Positions 15,139-24,418 of a stretch of 64,000 nt of DNA are shown in pieces. Below the pieces are notes generated by a model. That model had not been told where the DNA came from, made no database searches, and was given only the letters and a program-made list of their open reading frames with translations. Position numbers and translations under genes: made by a program. Source of the stretch: JAJEDW01 sp963555775 (GTDB lineage: Bacteria > Acidobacteriota > Terriglobia > 20CM-2-55-15). The DNA is taken from positions 248,001-312,000 of the forward strand of contig CAUVWY020000009.1 in assembly GCA_963555775.3 (NCBI GenBank). Reading direction: 5' to 3'. The stretch's first letter is position 1; each line of letters opens with the position of its first letter.

Positions 15139-15245
15139 CGAATCAAAAACCTAAGTCATTCATATGACTGTGTTTACCGTTTCGGGCTAAAAAGGGCCGT
15201 TGTTGAAAACAAAGGACTTACGCCGAAAGTCCGACAGGCTGCTAG
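15116..15245. mobile_element. 130-bp MITE, copy 1
   Basis: The inverted ends are CTAGCAGCCTGTCGGACT. It is identical base for base, in inverted orientation, to 23252-23381. The AT-richer core (AAAAGGGCC, CATATGAC) contrasts with the surrounding GC-rich DNA. It has no coding capacity. If TA is the duplicated target, the tips are GCAGCCTGTCGGACT, as expected of an IS630/Tc1-type MITE. That family assignment is an inference. The terminal TAG at its right end is the stop codon of gatA. Confidence 0.9.
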
Positions 15246-16684
15246 CCACGGAACCCCCCGGCTTGTTCGAAATGATGCGCTGCCCGCAGCACCTTGCCTT
15301 CCTCGAAGTGGTTTCCGATCAACTGCATGCCCACGGGAAGGTTGTCCTGGCTCTTTCCGCAGGGGACCGATATTCCCGGAAGGCCGGCCAAGTTGCACGT
15401 CGTAGTGAAGATGTCGTTCAGATACATTGCCAGCGGGTCGTCCGTGTTCTCGCCGACCCTGAAAGCCGTGGTCGGCGTGGTCGGCGTCACCAGAAGATCC
15501 ACGGTTTCGAACGCGGTTTGAAAGTCCTGCAGCACCAGGGTGCGTACCTTTTGAGCCTTCAGATAATAGGCATCGTAGTAGCCGGCGCTAAGCGCGTATG
15601 TACCCAGCAGAATGCGTCGTTTGACTTCGGGTCCAAACCCGGCCATCCGAGTTTGACGATACATGCTTTGAAGCGTTTTTCCCGGTACACGGAGTCCGTA
15701 ACGCACGCCGTCATAACGTGCCAGGTTGCTGCTGGCCTCGGCCGTACAGATCAGGTAATACGTGGCGATGGCGTATGGGGTGTGGGGAAGGCTGAGTTCC
15801 CGGATCTCGCATCCCAGTCCTTCGAGCGTTTCGATGCCCGCGCGCACCTTCTCGCGGACTCCGGAATCCATTCCGTCTACGAAGTATTCCTTCGGCACGC
15901 CAACCTTCATGCCCTTGACGGGTCGATCCAGTTCGCCGCTCCAGTTCGAAGTCGGCACGTCGGCCGAGGTCGAGTCCATGGGATCGAAACCGGCCATGCA
16001 GTCCAGTAATCGTGCCGCGTCTTCAACCGAACGCGAGAAGGGGCCAATCTGATCGAGCGACGACCCGAACGCGACCAGTCCGTATCGGGATATCCGGCCG
16101 TAGGTCGGTTTCAAACCCACCACGCCACAGAACGATGCGGGCTGCCGGATGGATCCTCCGGTATCGGAACCCAATGCCACCGGAACCAGTCCGGCCGACA
16201 CCGCCGCGGCCGAACCGCCGCTGGAACCGCCCGGAACGCGTTCGATGTCGTGCGGGTTCCGCGTTACGAAGAACGCCGAATTCTCCGTAGACGATCCCAT
16301 TGCAAACTCGTCCATGTTGGTCTTGCCGATGACGATGGCCCCGGCCTTTCGCAACCGGTCGACGGCGGTCGAGCTGTACGTGGGGACGTAGTCTTCGAGA
16401 ATTCGCGACCCGCAGGTGGTTCGTTCCCCCCGAATGTGCAGGTTGTCCTTGACGGCGAGCGGAATGCCGGCCAGAGGCCCGACCGGTTCATTTTCGGCGA
16501 ACGCCCTGTCGGCGGCGCGCGCCTCTTCCATGGCCTCGTCCTTGCGTGTCCTCAGAAAGGACTTCAGTTCGGGGTCGCGGCGTTCGATCTCTTCGAACAC
16601 GCCCGATATCACTTCGCTGACGGTTGCCGTTCCTTCGCGGTATTCGCGCGCGAGCTGCCCCGCGGTGGCTTTCTTGAGATTCAT
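15242..16684 (-). CDS. gatA: Asp-tRNA(Asn)/Glu-tRNA(Gln) amidotransferase subunit A
   Basis: 480 residues, the usual GatA length. The amidase-signature triad is complete and in the positions known for GatA: Lys79 (AVKDN), Ser154 (PGGSSGGSA) and Ser178 (GSDTGGSIRQP). GatA releases ammonia from glutamine and feeds it to GatB, which amidates mischarged Glu-tRNA(Gln) or Asp-tRNA(Asn). gatC lies directly upstream with a 4-bp overlap, but gatB is not in this window. The stop codon TAG is the terminal CTAG of the MITE at 15116-15245. The protein end (EQAGGFRG) is at the normal place, so the insertion did not damage it. Confidence 0.96.
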   Translation of the reverse strand: MNLKKATAGQLAREYREGTATVSEVISGVFEEIERRDPELKSFLRTRKDEAMEEARAADRAFAENEPVGPLAGIPLAVKDNLHIRGERTTCGSRILEDYVPTYSSTAVDRLRKAGAIVIGKTNMDEFAMGSSTENSAFFVTRNPHDIERVPGGSSGGSAAAVSAGLVPVALGSDTGGSIRQPASFCGVVGLKPTYGRISRYGLVAFGSSLDQIGPFSRSVEDAARLLDCMAGFDPMDSTSADVPTSNWSGELDRPVKGMKVGVPKEYFVDGMDSGVREKVRAGIETLEGLGCEIRELSLPHTPYAIATYYLICTAEASSNLARYDGVRYGLRVPGKTLQSMYRQTRMAGFGPEVKRRILLGTYALSAGYYDAYYLKAQKVRTLVLQDFQTAFETVDLLVTPTTPTTAFRVGENTDDPLAMYLNDIFTTTCNLAGLPGISVPCGKSQDNLPVGMQLIGNHFEEGKVLRAAHHFEQAGGFRG

Positions 16685-16962
16685 CGTTCGCCGATGACTT
16701 TCGGAACCCGGAACAGACCCACGGTTTCGGCGGCTACGGAACTGCCGTCGCGGGTCTGGACACGGTCCTCGCGTTCGGCGTGCGGTTCGCGGGCAACCAC
16801 CTGTGCCGTGGGCTCGACGGCGTCGGTATCGAGTGTTTCAAGTTGTTCCACATATTGAACGATTCGGGTCAACTGGGATGCCAGTTCCTCTCGTTCGCCA
16901 TCGGCGACATCCAGATTCGCCAGTTGCGCCACGTAGGCGACTTCAGTTGCGCTTATCTTCAT
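16681..16962 (-). CDS. gatC: Asp-tRNA(Asn)/Glu-tRNA(Gln) amidotransferase subunit C
   Basis: 93 residues, typical of GatC. It begins MKISATEVAYVAQLANLDV, followed by EELASQLTRIVQYVEQLETLDT and the belt-like C-terminus VEPTAQVVAREPH. GatC wraps around GatA and stabilises the GatA/GatB interface. Its ATGA overlap with gatA (16681-16684) supports translational coupling. It begins within the 3' end of the DUF721 gene on the same strand, so all three form one operon. Confidence 0.92.
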   Translation of the reverse strand: MKISATEVAYVAQLANLDVADGEREELASQLTRIVQYVEQLETLDTDAVEPTAQVVAREPHAEREDRVQTRDGSSVAAETVGLFRVPKVIGER

Positions 16963-17245
16963 AAATAAATTCTATGTCCGTGATCCATCGGTTCGGCCAG
17001 GGTTCGTTTACCTTGCGCAGCATCCACCCGCGGAGGGAGATCAGTTGCTGCTTCCAGGTCTGGTCGGGTACCCGTACAATGATCCGCGACCCACGTACAT
17101 CAACGACCGATGTGGAGCCGGCAAGCGGTTCGCCGACAAGCTTGGGCCAGAATGCCTGCAGCAGTCGCAGATCGAGATCTTCGTTCCACTGGGGCGACTG
17201 GCGGAACGAAGCGATAATCTGGCGAATTGCGGGGTCGAACGGCAT
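16943..17245 (-). CDS. DUF721-family protein (DciA-like)
   Basis: 100 residues if started at ATG 17245 (MPFDPAIRQIIASF). The open frame extends a further 31 codons upstream to ATG 17338, but homologous sequence appears to begin here. The sequence DLRLLQAFWPKLVGEPLAGST, VVDVRGSRIIVRVPDQTWKQQL and LISLRGWMLRKVNEP is the DUF721 fold found in DciA, the helicase-loader family of many bacteria. Whether this short protein loads helicase is not shown. Its 3' end overlaps the gatC start by 20 bp. It is divergent from the M14 peptidase gene across 145 bp. Confidence 0.78.
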   Translation of the reverse strand: MPFDPAIRQIIASFRQSPQWNEDLDLRLLQAFWPKLVGEPLAGSTSVVDVRGSRIIVRVPDQTWKQQLISLRGWMLRKVNEPWPNRWITDIEFIYEDKRN

Positions 17246-17342
17246 TGCGGTTTCGGTATGTCCTTTGCTTGCGAGCCAGTTAAGGTAGAACGGGATCGGT
17301 CCTATTTTTACACATTTGAATAGCTCGCCCGGGACCATGTTC

Positions 17343-17377
17343 TTACAATCAAGGGATTCTGGTTACAATCGGGGGAT
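17343..17377 (+). promoter_or_regulatory. Two direct repeats upstream of the M14 peptidase gene
   Basis: TTACAATCAAGGGAT (17343-17357) and TTACAATCGGGGGAT (17363-17377) agree at 13 of 15 positions and start 20 bp apart, about two helical turns. They end 13 bp before ATG 17391. Each contains TACAAT, a plausible -10 hexamer. A regulator-binding site or duplicated promoter are both possible. Confidence 0.4.
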
Positions 17378-17390
17378 ACCGCCCGGACTC

Positions 17391-20105
17391 ATGCCCAAAC
17401 GCCCCAGTCTAGTGCTACTGCCGCTCCTGCTGTGCCTGCCCCTGGCCGCGGAAGGGCAGTCCGCGGTGACCTCCCCGATCGAGCAATTCGGCTTCAACCT
17501 GGGCGACGACTACCAACTGGCAAACTACACCCAACTGGAAGCCTATTGGACACGGCTCGCGACCGAATCCGACCGGATGAGCCTGGAGGTGATCGGCGAA
17601 ACCGCCGAAGGCCGCCCGATCTACATGGCCATCGTCACCTCGCCTGAGAACCATCGGAATCTGGACGAGTACAAGTCCATCGCGCGGCAACTCGCTCTGG
17701 CCGAAGGCGTCGACGAGAACTAGGCGCGTGAACTTGCCGGCCGTGGACGGGCCGTCGTCTGGATCGACGGCGGACTCCATGCCGACGAAACGCTCGGCGC
17801 GCAACAACTGATGGAAACCGTCTATCGGATGGTGAGCCGGGACGATGCCGAGACCCTGCGATTCCTCGACGACACAATTCTGCTGGCCATCTGCGTCAAC
17901 CCGGACGGCCTCGAACTGGTTGCCGATTGGTATATGCGCAATCCTGACCCTCTGGCGCGATCGCTGGACGATTTGCCGCGTCTCTATCAGAAGTACACCG
18001 GACACGACAACAACCGGGATTTCTACATGTCGTCCCAGCCCGAGACCGAGGCCATCAACCGGATTCTTTATCGCGAGTGGTTTCCGCAGATTGTATATAA
18101 CCACCATCAGTACGGTCCCCGCGGTACGGTTCTTTTTGCGCCGCCGTTCCGGGATCCGTTCAACTACAACTACGACCCGCTGATCATGGCCAGCCTGGAT
18201 CTGGTGGCCGGCGCGATGCACAGCCGGTTCCTGGCCGAAAACAAGCCCGGCGCCACGATGCGTTCGGGAGGAGAATATTCCACCTGGTGGAACGGGGGAC
18301 TGCGGACGAGCCCGTATTTCCACAACATGATCGGCCTGCTGACCGAGACGATCGGCGGTCCAACACCCGTCGAAATCCCGCTGGAACTCGATTTGCAAGT
18401 GCCGCGCGGAGACTATCCTCGTCCGATCGAGCCTCAGACCTGGCATTTCCGTCAGTCCATCGAGTATTCGATCACTGCGAACCGCGCGGTTATGGACTTT
18501 GCGTCGCGTTACCGCGACACGTTGTTGTTCAACATCTGGCGGATGGGGATGAACTCGATCGAACGCGGCAACCGCGATAGCTGGACCATCACCCCCGACA
18601 GGCTGGAGGCCGTCCGCGGTCTCGGCGGGAATTCCGGGCGCGTTTTGGCGGGGTTGCGGAATCCCGTGTTACGCGATCCTCGTGGATACGTTATTTCCGC
18701 CAGCCAACCCGATTTTCTGACTGCGACAAGGTTTGTCAACGCGCTCATCAAGAACGGCATCGCGGTCGAGCGCGCCACCCGGAACTTCGAGTTGGACGGT
18801 GTGGGTTACCCTTCCGGATCTTTCGCGATCCGAACCGCGCAGGCGTTTCGGCCGCATGTTCTGGACATGTTCGAGCCGCAGGATTACCCCGATGATTTCG
18901 CCTATCCAGGCGCTCCTCCGACGCCTCCGTACGACATGACCGGCTGGACGCTGGCGTATCAGATGGGCATCGAGTTCGAACGGATACTCGATGGGTTCGA
19001 CGGCCCGTTCGAACGTGTCGGGGGCCTCGTCGAGGCGCCGGCCGGCGAAGTGACCATTGTTCCCGAGACCGTCGGTTACTTCCTGAGCCACGCGACAAAC
19101 GATGCGTTCGTTGCGATCAATCGTCTGGTGGGCGCCGAAGACGTGTACTGGCTGCGCGATCCGGTCGAAGCGGGTGGCCGGCTGTGGCCGGCAGGCGCCA
19201 TCTATATCCGTGCCGGCGACCGCGTCGAATCCGGAATCGCGCAACTGGCCCGCGATCGTGGGCTCTACTTCGAAGCGACCGCGATTGAGCCCGATACCGA
19301 TGCGTTCATGTTGAACGAGGTTCGAATCGGCCTGTGGGACCGTTACGGTGGTTCCGAACCGTCGGGTTGGACCCGTTTCATACTTGAAAATTTCGAATTT
19401 CCGTTCGAGATCGTCTATCCGCCGCAACTGGATGACGGAGATCTGGCGAACGATTTTGACGTCCTGATCTTCGTGGATGACGGTATTCCGTCCCGTGAGA
19501 ACGTTCGGAACAGTGAGGAGCGGGGAACGCCGGACAATGTTCCCGAAGAGTTCGAGGCCCGGTTGGGCGACGTGTCGCTCGACGAGACCGTCCCCGCGAT
19601 CCGTGAGTTCCTGGAGACCGGCGGTACCGTTATTGCGATTGGCGAATCGACGTCCCTGGCGAGCCATCTCGGCCTCCCGGTATCGAATCCGCTCACCACT
19701 GAATCGTCGGGCGGGGCGATTCAGCGGTTACCCCGCGAAGAGTTCTACGTGCCGGGTTCGATTCTCGAGGTCGAGGTCGACAATTCCCACCCACTGGCCT
19801 TCGGTCTGGACGACCGCGTTGACGTCGTGTTTTCGGACAGCCCCGCGTTCAGACTGGACGAGGGCACCGCGGGTGTCCGGGCCGTTGCCCGATTCGGTCC
19901 GGCGCCCCTTCGAAGCGGCTGGGCATGGGGACAGGAGCGCCTTGAAGGCACTGCCGCCATCGTCGATGCCGATGTCGGCCGTGGCAGGCTTTTCCTCTTC
20001 GGTCCCGAGGTCGCGTTCCGTGCCCAATCTCACGGCACATTCAAATTTTTGTTCAACGGAATCTATTACGGTCCGGCCGAACCGGTGACCCTGGGTCAGG
20101 AATGA
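17391..20105 (+). pseudogene. Secreted M14-family zinc carboxypeptidase interrupted by an in-frame amber codon
   Basis: One reading frame encodes about 904 residues if TAG at 17721-17723 (codon 111) is read through. ATG 17391 starts a signal peptide (LVLLPLLLCLPLAAEGQ). The M14 fold follows with LEAYWTRLATESDRMSLEVIG. Just after the amber codon come the zinc ligands His130 and Glu133 in DGGLHADETLGAQ. Further on are NPDGLELVADWYMRNPDP, the ligand region VYNHHQYG and the catalytic-Glu region GLLTETIGG. A large C-terminal extension of about 500 residues follows. Upstream the frame ends as a 110-residue fragment. Downstream an ATG at 17811 would start a protein lacking the HxxE ligands. A single-base nonsense mutation is the simplest explanation. 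Confidence 0.85.
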
Positions 20106-20381
20106 AAACCCGAACCGGCACAATCCCGCCGCCTCGAATTGCGGTGTCGCGCGCCAGCGGTTGTGTCCCCGCCCCGATAGCGAATTTCAAATTCCGGATC
20201 AATCACCGAAAAGTGCGGAAGGACCCGAAAAAAACGTTGATCCGAAGCCGGATAGCTGCTTAAGGTATAGGGTCCGAATGAATAAAAATATGCGGGACCT
20301 ACAAGGGTTCCACAAAATCGCAATTCCGCCAAATAGAACGATCGAAATTACCCTTGAGGTAAACCAGTAGAAGAGGACATC
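20106..20381 (+). promoter_or_regulatory. Intergenic leader of the TonB receptor gene
   Basis: This 276-bp, comparatively AT-rich stretch has no convincing gene. AGAGGAC at 20372-20378 is the likely ribosome-binding site for ATG 20382. TTACC-CTTGA-GGTAA (20348-20362) is a perfect short inverted repeat just upstream and might be an operator. No classic promoter with good spacing was found by eye. Confidence 0.35.
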
Positions 20382-23255
20382 ATGCTCAAGAATCTCAACA
20401 TCTCTTTACTGTTTCTTGTATTGCTGTTCGCAATATCCACACACACATTCGCTCAGGAAAACGCCACATTGACCGGTACCGTGGCCGATAGTACCGGAGC
20501 ATTGATACCGGGCGCGGAAGTCACGGCCACCAATGACGCCAGTGGGATGGCAATGACGAGCCTGACTAACGGAGTCGGCCAGTACGAATTCACTCTTCCA
20601 CCAGGAGTCTATACGGTCACGGCGGAGTTGCCCGGCTTTGAAACCGGGATCGAAAGCATGGTCCAACTGGTTGCGGGCCAACAGGCGACGCGGAACTTCA
20701 TGCTCGAGATCGGCGCGCTTGTCACGTCTATCGTGGTCGGGACGCGCGCGGAGCCCCGGTCGGCTACCGAGTCGACGGTGCCGGTGGACGTCATCCGGAC
20801 CGAGGACTTCGCCAGACAGGGCAGTACCGACTTGGCGACTCAGTTGCGGACGGTCGTCCCCTCTTTCAACATCAATATTCAGCCGATCAGCGACGCGGCG
20901 ACCATCGTCCGGCCGGCGAACCTGCGCAACCTGGCGCCCGACCACACGCTGATCCTGGTCAACGGAAAGCGCCGTCACCGCGCGCCGGTCATCACCTGGC
21001 TCGGTAACGGCATCGCCGACGGTTCGCAGGGGCCGGACATCTCCGTCATCCCCTCGATTGCCATCCGGCAGGCCGAGGTGCTGCGCGACGGCGCCGCGGC
21101 GCAGTACGGCTCGGATGCCATCGCGGGCGTAATGAACTTCCAGCTCAAGGACTCCTCCTCGGGCGGCAGCCTTGAAGTCCGCACGGGCGCTTACTTCGAT
21201 GCGAACCCGGGCGACATTTCGACCTGCGGGGAGAGGATCATCGGCGACATCAAGCATTCTTGCAACGGGATCGGCGGACACGGACAGACGCTCACCGTGG
21301 CCGGAAACGTCGGGATGCCGCTCGGTGAGAACGGGTTCTTGAACGTGAGCCTGGAGTACGGCGACGGCAACCCGACCAGCCGCAGCGTCCAGCGCAACGA
21401 CGCGATAGCGGTCATCTCGGGCGGCAACTCAAACCTGCGCAACCCGGCGCAGGTTTGGGGATCTCCGGAACTCGAAAACGACCTGAAACTGTTCGGCAAC
21501 TTCGGCTATCTCTTCAACAACGGCATCCAGTTCTACGGCCACAGCAACTATGCGAGCCGCACGGTGACCGGCGGTTTCTACTTCAGGAACCCGCATACCC
21601 GAGGCGGCGTTTTCCGGGGACCCGAGGTCGACGGCAACCCGTCGCTGCTCGTCGGCGACGCGGTCTGGGCACAGACCGGCGTCGAGAAAGCCGGCAACTG
21701 CCCCGCCATCCCGATCATCGACAATGTCCCCGACGCGGGCGCCCTCGCGGAGGTCGAGGCCAACCCGGACTGCTTCACGCTCTTCAGCCGGTTTCCCGGC
21801 GGTTTCACGCCGCAATTCGGAGGCAACTTGGTCGACTATTCGTGGGTCAGCGGCCTGCGGGGCTTTGCTGGCGACTTCACCTGGGACGCCAGCGTCAACT
21901 TCGGCGCCGGCGAGGTCGATCAGTTCATCTTCGACACGGTCAACGCGTCGGTGGGTTACGACACTCCGACGTCATTCAAGCCCGGCAGCTACCGGCAGGA
22001 AGACCTGAACTTCAACTTCGACACCACCTACCGGATCAACGATATCGTGCACTTCGCGGCCGGTTTCGAGTGGAGAAACGAGCAGTTCACGATCGGCGCC
22101 GGCGGGCAACCGTCGTGGGAGATCGGCCCGTATGCGGCGCAGGGTTTCAGTTCGGGCTCGAACGGTTTCAACGGCTACCGGGCCGACACGACGGCGGGAG
22201 TATGGAGCCGCAGTAACATCGCCACTTACGCCGAGCTCGAGTTCGGCGGCCCGCGTTGGACCCTCAGCACGGCTGTCCGTTTTGAGGATTTCGAGGATTT
22301 CGGCACGACGACCAACGGCAAGATCTCGGCGCGGGCCGCGGTGAGCGAACAGGTGTCGCTGCGCGCCGCCGTCAGCACCGGGTTCCGTGCGCCGACGCCG
22401 GGACAGCAGAATGCGTTCAACGTGACGACCGCCTTCATCGGCGGGCAGTTGACCAACAACGGTGTCGTCCCGTCCACTTCCGACGTGGCCGTGGCCCGAG
22501 GCGGCGCGCAACTGCAGCCGGAGTCCTCGGTCAACTACAGCGCGGGCATCGTTGTCGAAGAGGGACCGTTCACCTTCACGTCCGACTTTTTCAGGATCGA
22601 CATCGCCGACCGCGTCGCCCTGTCGCAGGAAATCGCGTTGACCGAAAGCGAGATCGTGACACTGCTGGCGGAAGGAATTCCCGAGGCGCGGAATTTTCCG
22701 GTATTTCGGTTCTTCCTGAACGACTTCTCGACGACGACCCAGGGTATCGACTTGGTATCGACCATCGTGGCCGGGCGCACGACGTTCAGCGGGGTTTTTA
22801 ACTACACGGACACGGAGATCAAGAACATCGAATCCTCCGTGATCGATGAATTCCGTATCAATACGCTGGAACGGGGACTGCCGAAAACCCGGTGGAATGT
22901 CAGCATCAACCATGACGCCGATCGGTGGAACCTGACGGGCCGATTGAACTTCTTCGGGCAGTTCTGGGACAGCGAGGATGGACGGAATGCAACCGATGTC
23001 TCCGGCGGTCCGGCGCAGTCCTGGCTGTATCCGGCTTACGGTGGCAAGGCGATGCTCGACCTCGAGCTCGGCATCCCGCTCGGGGAGAGCGTCACGCTGT
23101 CGGTCGGCGGCGACAACGTGCTGAACACCCACCCGGACGTCAACCAGTACGGCGCCGACACGGTGGGCAACCAATACGGCCAGTTCTCGCCGTTCGGCTT
23201 CAACGGCGCGTACTACTACACGCGGCTCAACTACACGTGGGACGTCGGCTTCTAG
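20382..23255 (+). CDS. TonB-dependent receptor with carboxypeptidase-regulatory N-terminal domain
   Basis: 957 residues. It has a signal peptide (SLLFLVLLFAISTHTFAQ), then a carboxypeptidase-regulatory-like beta-sandwich (about residues 25-110: LTGTVADSTGALIPGAEV, PPGVYTVTAELPGFE). A plug domain follows (VPVDVIRTEDFARQGSTDL, RPANLRNLAPDHTLILVNGK, VLRDGAAAQYGSDAIAGVMN). The rest is an outer-membrane barrel ending YYTRLNYTWDVGF with a terminal Phe. Such receptors import large substrates such as siderophores, cobalamin or glycans using the TonB system. The ligand is not predictable here. The TAG stop coincides with the CTAG tip of the 130-bp MITE. A strong terminator lies about 160 bp downstream. 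Confidence 0.92.
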   Translation: MLKNLNISLLFLVLLFAISTHTFAQENATLTGTVADSTGALIPGAEVTATNDASGMAMTSLTNGVGQYEFTLPPGVYTVTAELPGFETGIESMVQLVAGQQATRNFMLEIGALVTSIVVGTRAEPRSATESTVPVDVIRTEDFARQGSTDLATQLRTVVPSFNINIQPISDAATIVRPANLRNLAPDHTLILVNGKRRHRAPVITWLGNGIADGSQGPDISVIPSIAIRQAEVLRDGAAAQYGSDAIAGVMNFQLKDSSSGGSLEVRTGAYFDANPGDISTCGERIIGDIKHSCNGIGGHGQTLTVAGNVGMPLGENGFLNVSLEYGDGNPTSRSVQRNDAIAVISGGNSNLRNPAQVWGSPELENDLKLFGNFGYLFNNGIQFYGHSNYASRTVTGGFYFRNPHTRGGVFRGPEVDGNPSLLVGDAVWAQTGVEKAGNCPAIPIIDNVPDAGALAEVEANPDCFTLFSRFPGGFTPQFGGNLVDYSWVSGLRGFAGDFTWDASVNFGAGEVDQFIFDTVNASVGYDTPTSFKPGSYRQEDLNFNFDTTYRINDIVHFAAGFEWRNEQFTIGAGGQPSWEIGPYAAQGFSSGSNGFNGYRADTTAGVWSRSNIATYAELEFGGPRWTLSTAVRFEDFEDFGTTTNGKISARAAVSEQVSLRAAVSTGFRAPTPGQQNAFNVTTAFIGGQLTNNGVVPSTSDVAVARGGAQLQPESSVNYSAGIVVEEGPFTFTSDFFRIDIADRVALSQEIALTESEIVTLLAEGIPEARNFPVFRFFLNDFSTTTQGIDLVSTIVAGRTTFSGVFNYTDTEIKNIESSVIDEFRINTLERGLPKTRWNVSINHDADRWNLTGRLNFFGQFWDSEDGRNATDVSGGPAQSWLYPAYGGKAMLDLELGIPLGESVTLSVGGDNVLNTHPDVNQYGADTVGNQYGQFSPFGFNGAYYYTRLNYTWDVGF

Positions 23256-23381
23256 CAGCCTGTCGGACTTTCGGCGTAAGTCCTTTGTTTTCAACAACGG
23301 CCCTTTTTAGCCCGAAACGGTAAACACAGTCATATGAATGACTTAGGTTTTTGATTCGGTGTTAGTCCGACAGGCTGCTAG
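23252..23381. mobile_element. 130-bp MITE, copy 2
   Basis: A perfect inverted-orientation copy of 15116-15245. Its left CTAG contains the TAG stop codon of the TonB receptor gene. It adds 130 bp between the receptor and its terminator without altering the protein. Confidence 0.9.
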
Positions 23382-23413
23382 AGCAAGTTTCACGTCCCAT
23401 CGATCATTTCATG

Positions 23414-23456
23414 CCCCGCCCGTCGCGCCACTCAGGCTGACGGGCGGGGTTTCTTT
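23414..23456 (+). terminator. Intrinsic terminator after the TonB receptor gene
   Basis: CCCCGCCCGTC (23414-23424) pairs perfectly with GACGGGCGGGG (23439-23449) across a 14-base loop. TTTCTTTT follows. Stem strength and T-tract make it a convincing rho-independent terminator for rightward transcription. The rest of the 314-bp gap to the next gene shows nothing else. Confidence 0.88.
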
Positions 23457-23569
23457 TCTGGTACACGCATGGGGCCGGAGGGCTGAGGCCGGCAGCAATT
23501 CTCCCGCCTTCCGCGCACTCCGGAACTTGACCGATTTCCGCGGCCTGCCTGCCGCCCCTCAACCATCGT

Positions 23570-24043
23570 TCAACCATCGCTCAACCACCGCGCGAGGGCC
23601 TTGTCGGGATCGGCGATTTCCTCGATCGAGGCGTACCAACTGGCCTCCCAGCCAGTTTCCGGAAGGCCGGTGAACAACATCAGGTTGAGCGGGTAGCCCT
23701 CGCTGTCGGTGCAGCGCCTGAAATCGTCCCGGAACAGGAACACCGGCTTTTCCCAGGCGATCGCCATGCCAAGCTCCACCATCACCCCCTCGTCCGGGGG
23801 ACAGCCGTTGACCACCGCAAACAACGCGTCGGCATCGCGCACGTCGCGAAGATCGGCCTGACCGATCCGATACGCCCAGTTCGAACTCGCCGCCCGGTCG
23901 ATCTGATTGTTGCGGTCGAACGGCTCCCACACTTCGGCGCCCATCGACGCCAAAGCCGCCACAAGTTGCTGCAACGGCCCCTCGCGCTGCTGCAGGGAGA
24001 AGCCATAGGGATTTGCCAGATAGAGCGTTTTCTTCAATGTCAT
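23570..24043 (-). CDS. Nucleoside 2-deoxyribosyltransferase
   Basis: 157 residues, the normal size. LYLANPYGFSLQQREG at the start, LRDVRDADALFAVVNGCPPDEGVMVELGMA in the middle, and KPVFLFRDDFRR are the family hallmarks; the last includes the DEGV..E active-site region with its conserved acidic residues. The enzyme transfers deoxyribose between bases, or hydrolyses deoxynucleosides in salvage. Similar proteins hydrolyse modified nucleotides, so the substrate is open. It is a stand-alone gene pointing toward the TonB gene's terminator. Confidence 0.87.
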   Translation of the reverse strand: MTLKKTLYLANPYGFSLQQREGPLQQLVAALASMGAEVWEPFDRNNQIDRAASSNWAYRIGQADLRDVRDADALFAVVNGCPPDEGVMVELGMAIAWEKPVFLFRDDFRRCTDSEGYPLNLMLFTGLPETGWEASWYASIEEIADPDKALARWLSDG

Positions 24044-24150
24044 GTTTAACTCGGGAACCTCCGGAAAGACTCGATGCGGTTTCTAAGCGACGCGGCGGCG
24101 GTTCATGTTCATTGGCCGCCGACTCGTGGAACCCCATGTCAGGTACCGCG

Positions 24151-24357
24151 TCAAGGGATCTGAGCTTTCAGATAGTTTACGAACGATGTACACGAAAGCA
24201 GAAAGTACCGAGCGTCAGCCGCGGTGAGTTCCGGTTCCTCCAGCATCGCGTGACGGATGCCGTCCGCGTCGATTTTAAGCTTCAGGGAGACCTCGCTGCC
24301 GGGAATGGTCGTGAATTGCTCGACGACGGCCTTGACGACTGGCCCGAAATCGGCCAC
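24151..24357 (-). CDS. Small hypothetical protein, start uncertain
   Basis: 68 residues from GTG 24357: VADFGPVVKAVVEQF, then GSEVSLKLKIDADGI and TAADARYFLLSCTSFVNYL. I do not recognise a family. The frame stays open for at least 25 more codons upstream and reads like coding sequence (LDVVEETRHPYGIPNQYILEL), running into the 3' end of the DUF420 gene in another frame. No standard start lies there. Either translation begins at 24357 or a frameshift has separated it from its original start. Confidence 0.4.
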   Translation of the reverse strand: MADFGPVVKAVVEQFTTIPGSEVSLKLKIDADGIRHAMLEEPELTAADARYFLLSCTSFVNYLKAQIP

Positions 24358-24418
24358 CTCGAGTTCAAGAATGTATTGATTGGGTATACCGTATGGGTGA
24401 CGAGTCTCTTCGACGACA

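Noticed and set aside
15200..16009. 269-codon rightward ORF opposite gatA
   Set aside because: Antisense shadow of gatA, whose Lys-Ser-Ser triad is complete; begins within the MITE.
21972..23297. 441-codon leftward ORF starting in the MITE
   Set aside because: Opposite the TonB receptor barrel, Arg-rich and low in complexity, with its start only in repeat DNA.
23359..23673. 104-codon rightward ORF beginning MLVRQAAR
   Set aside because: Its start lies in the MITE and it crosses a strong terminator; no domain is visible. The same leader appears at the other MITE copy by sequence identity only.
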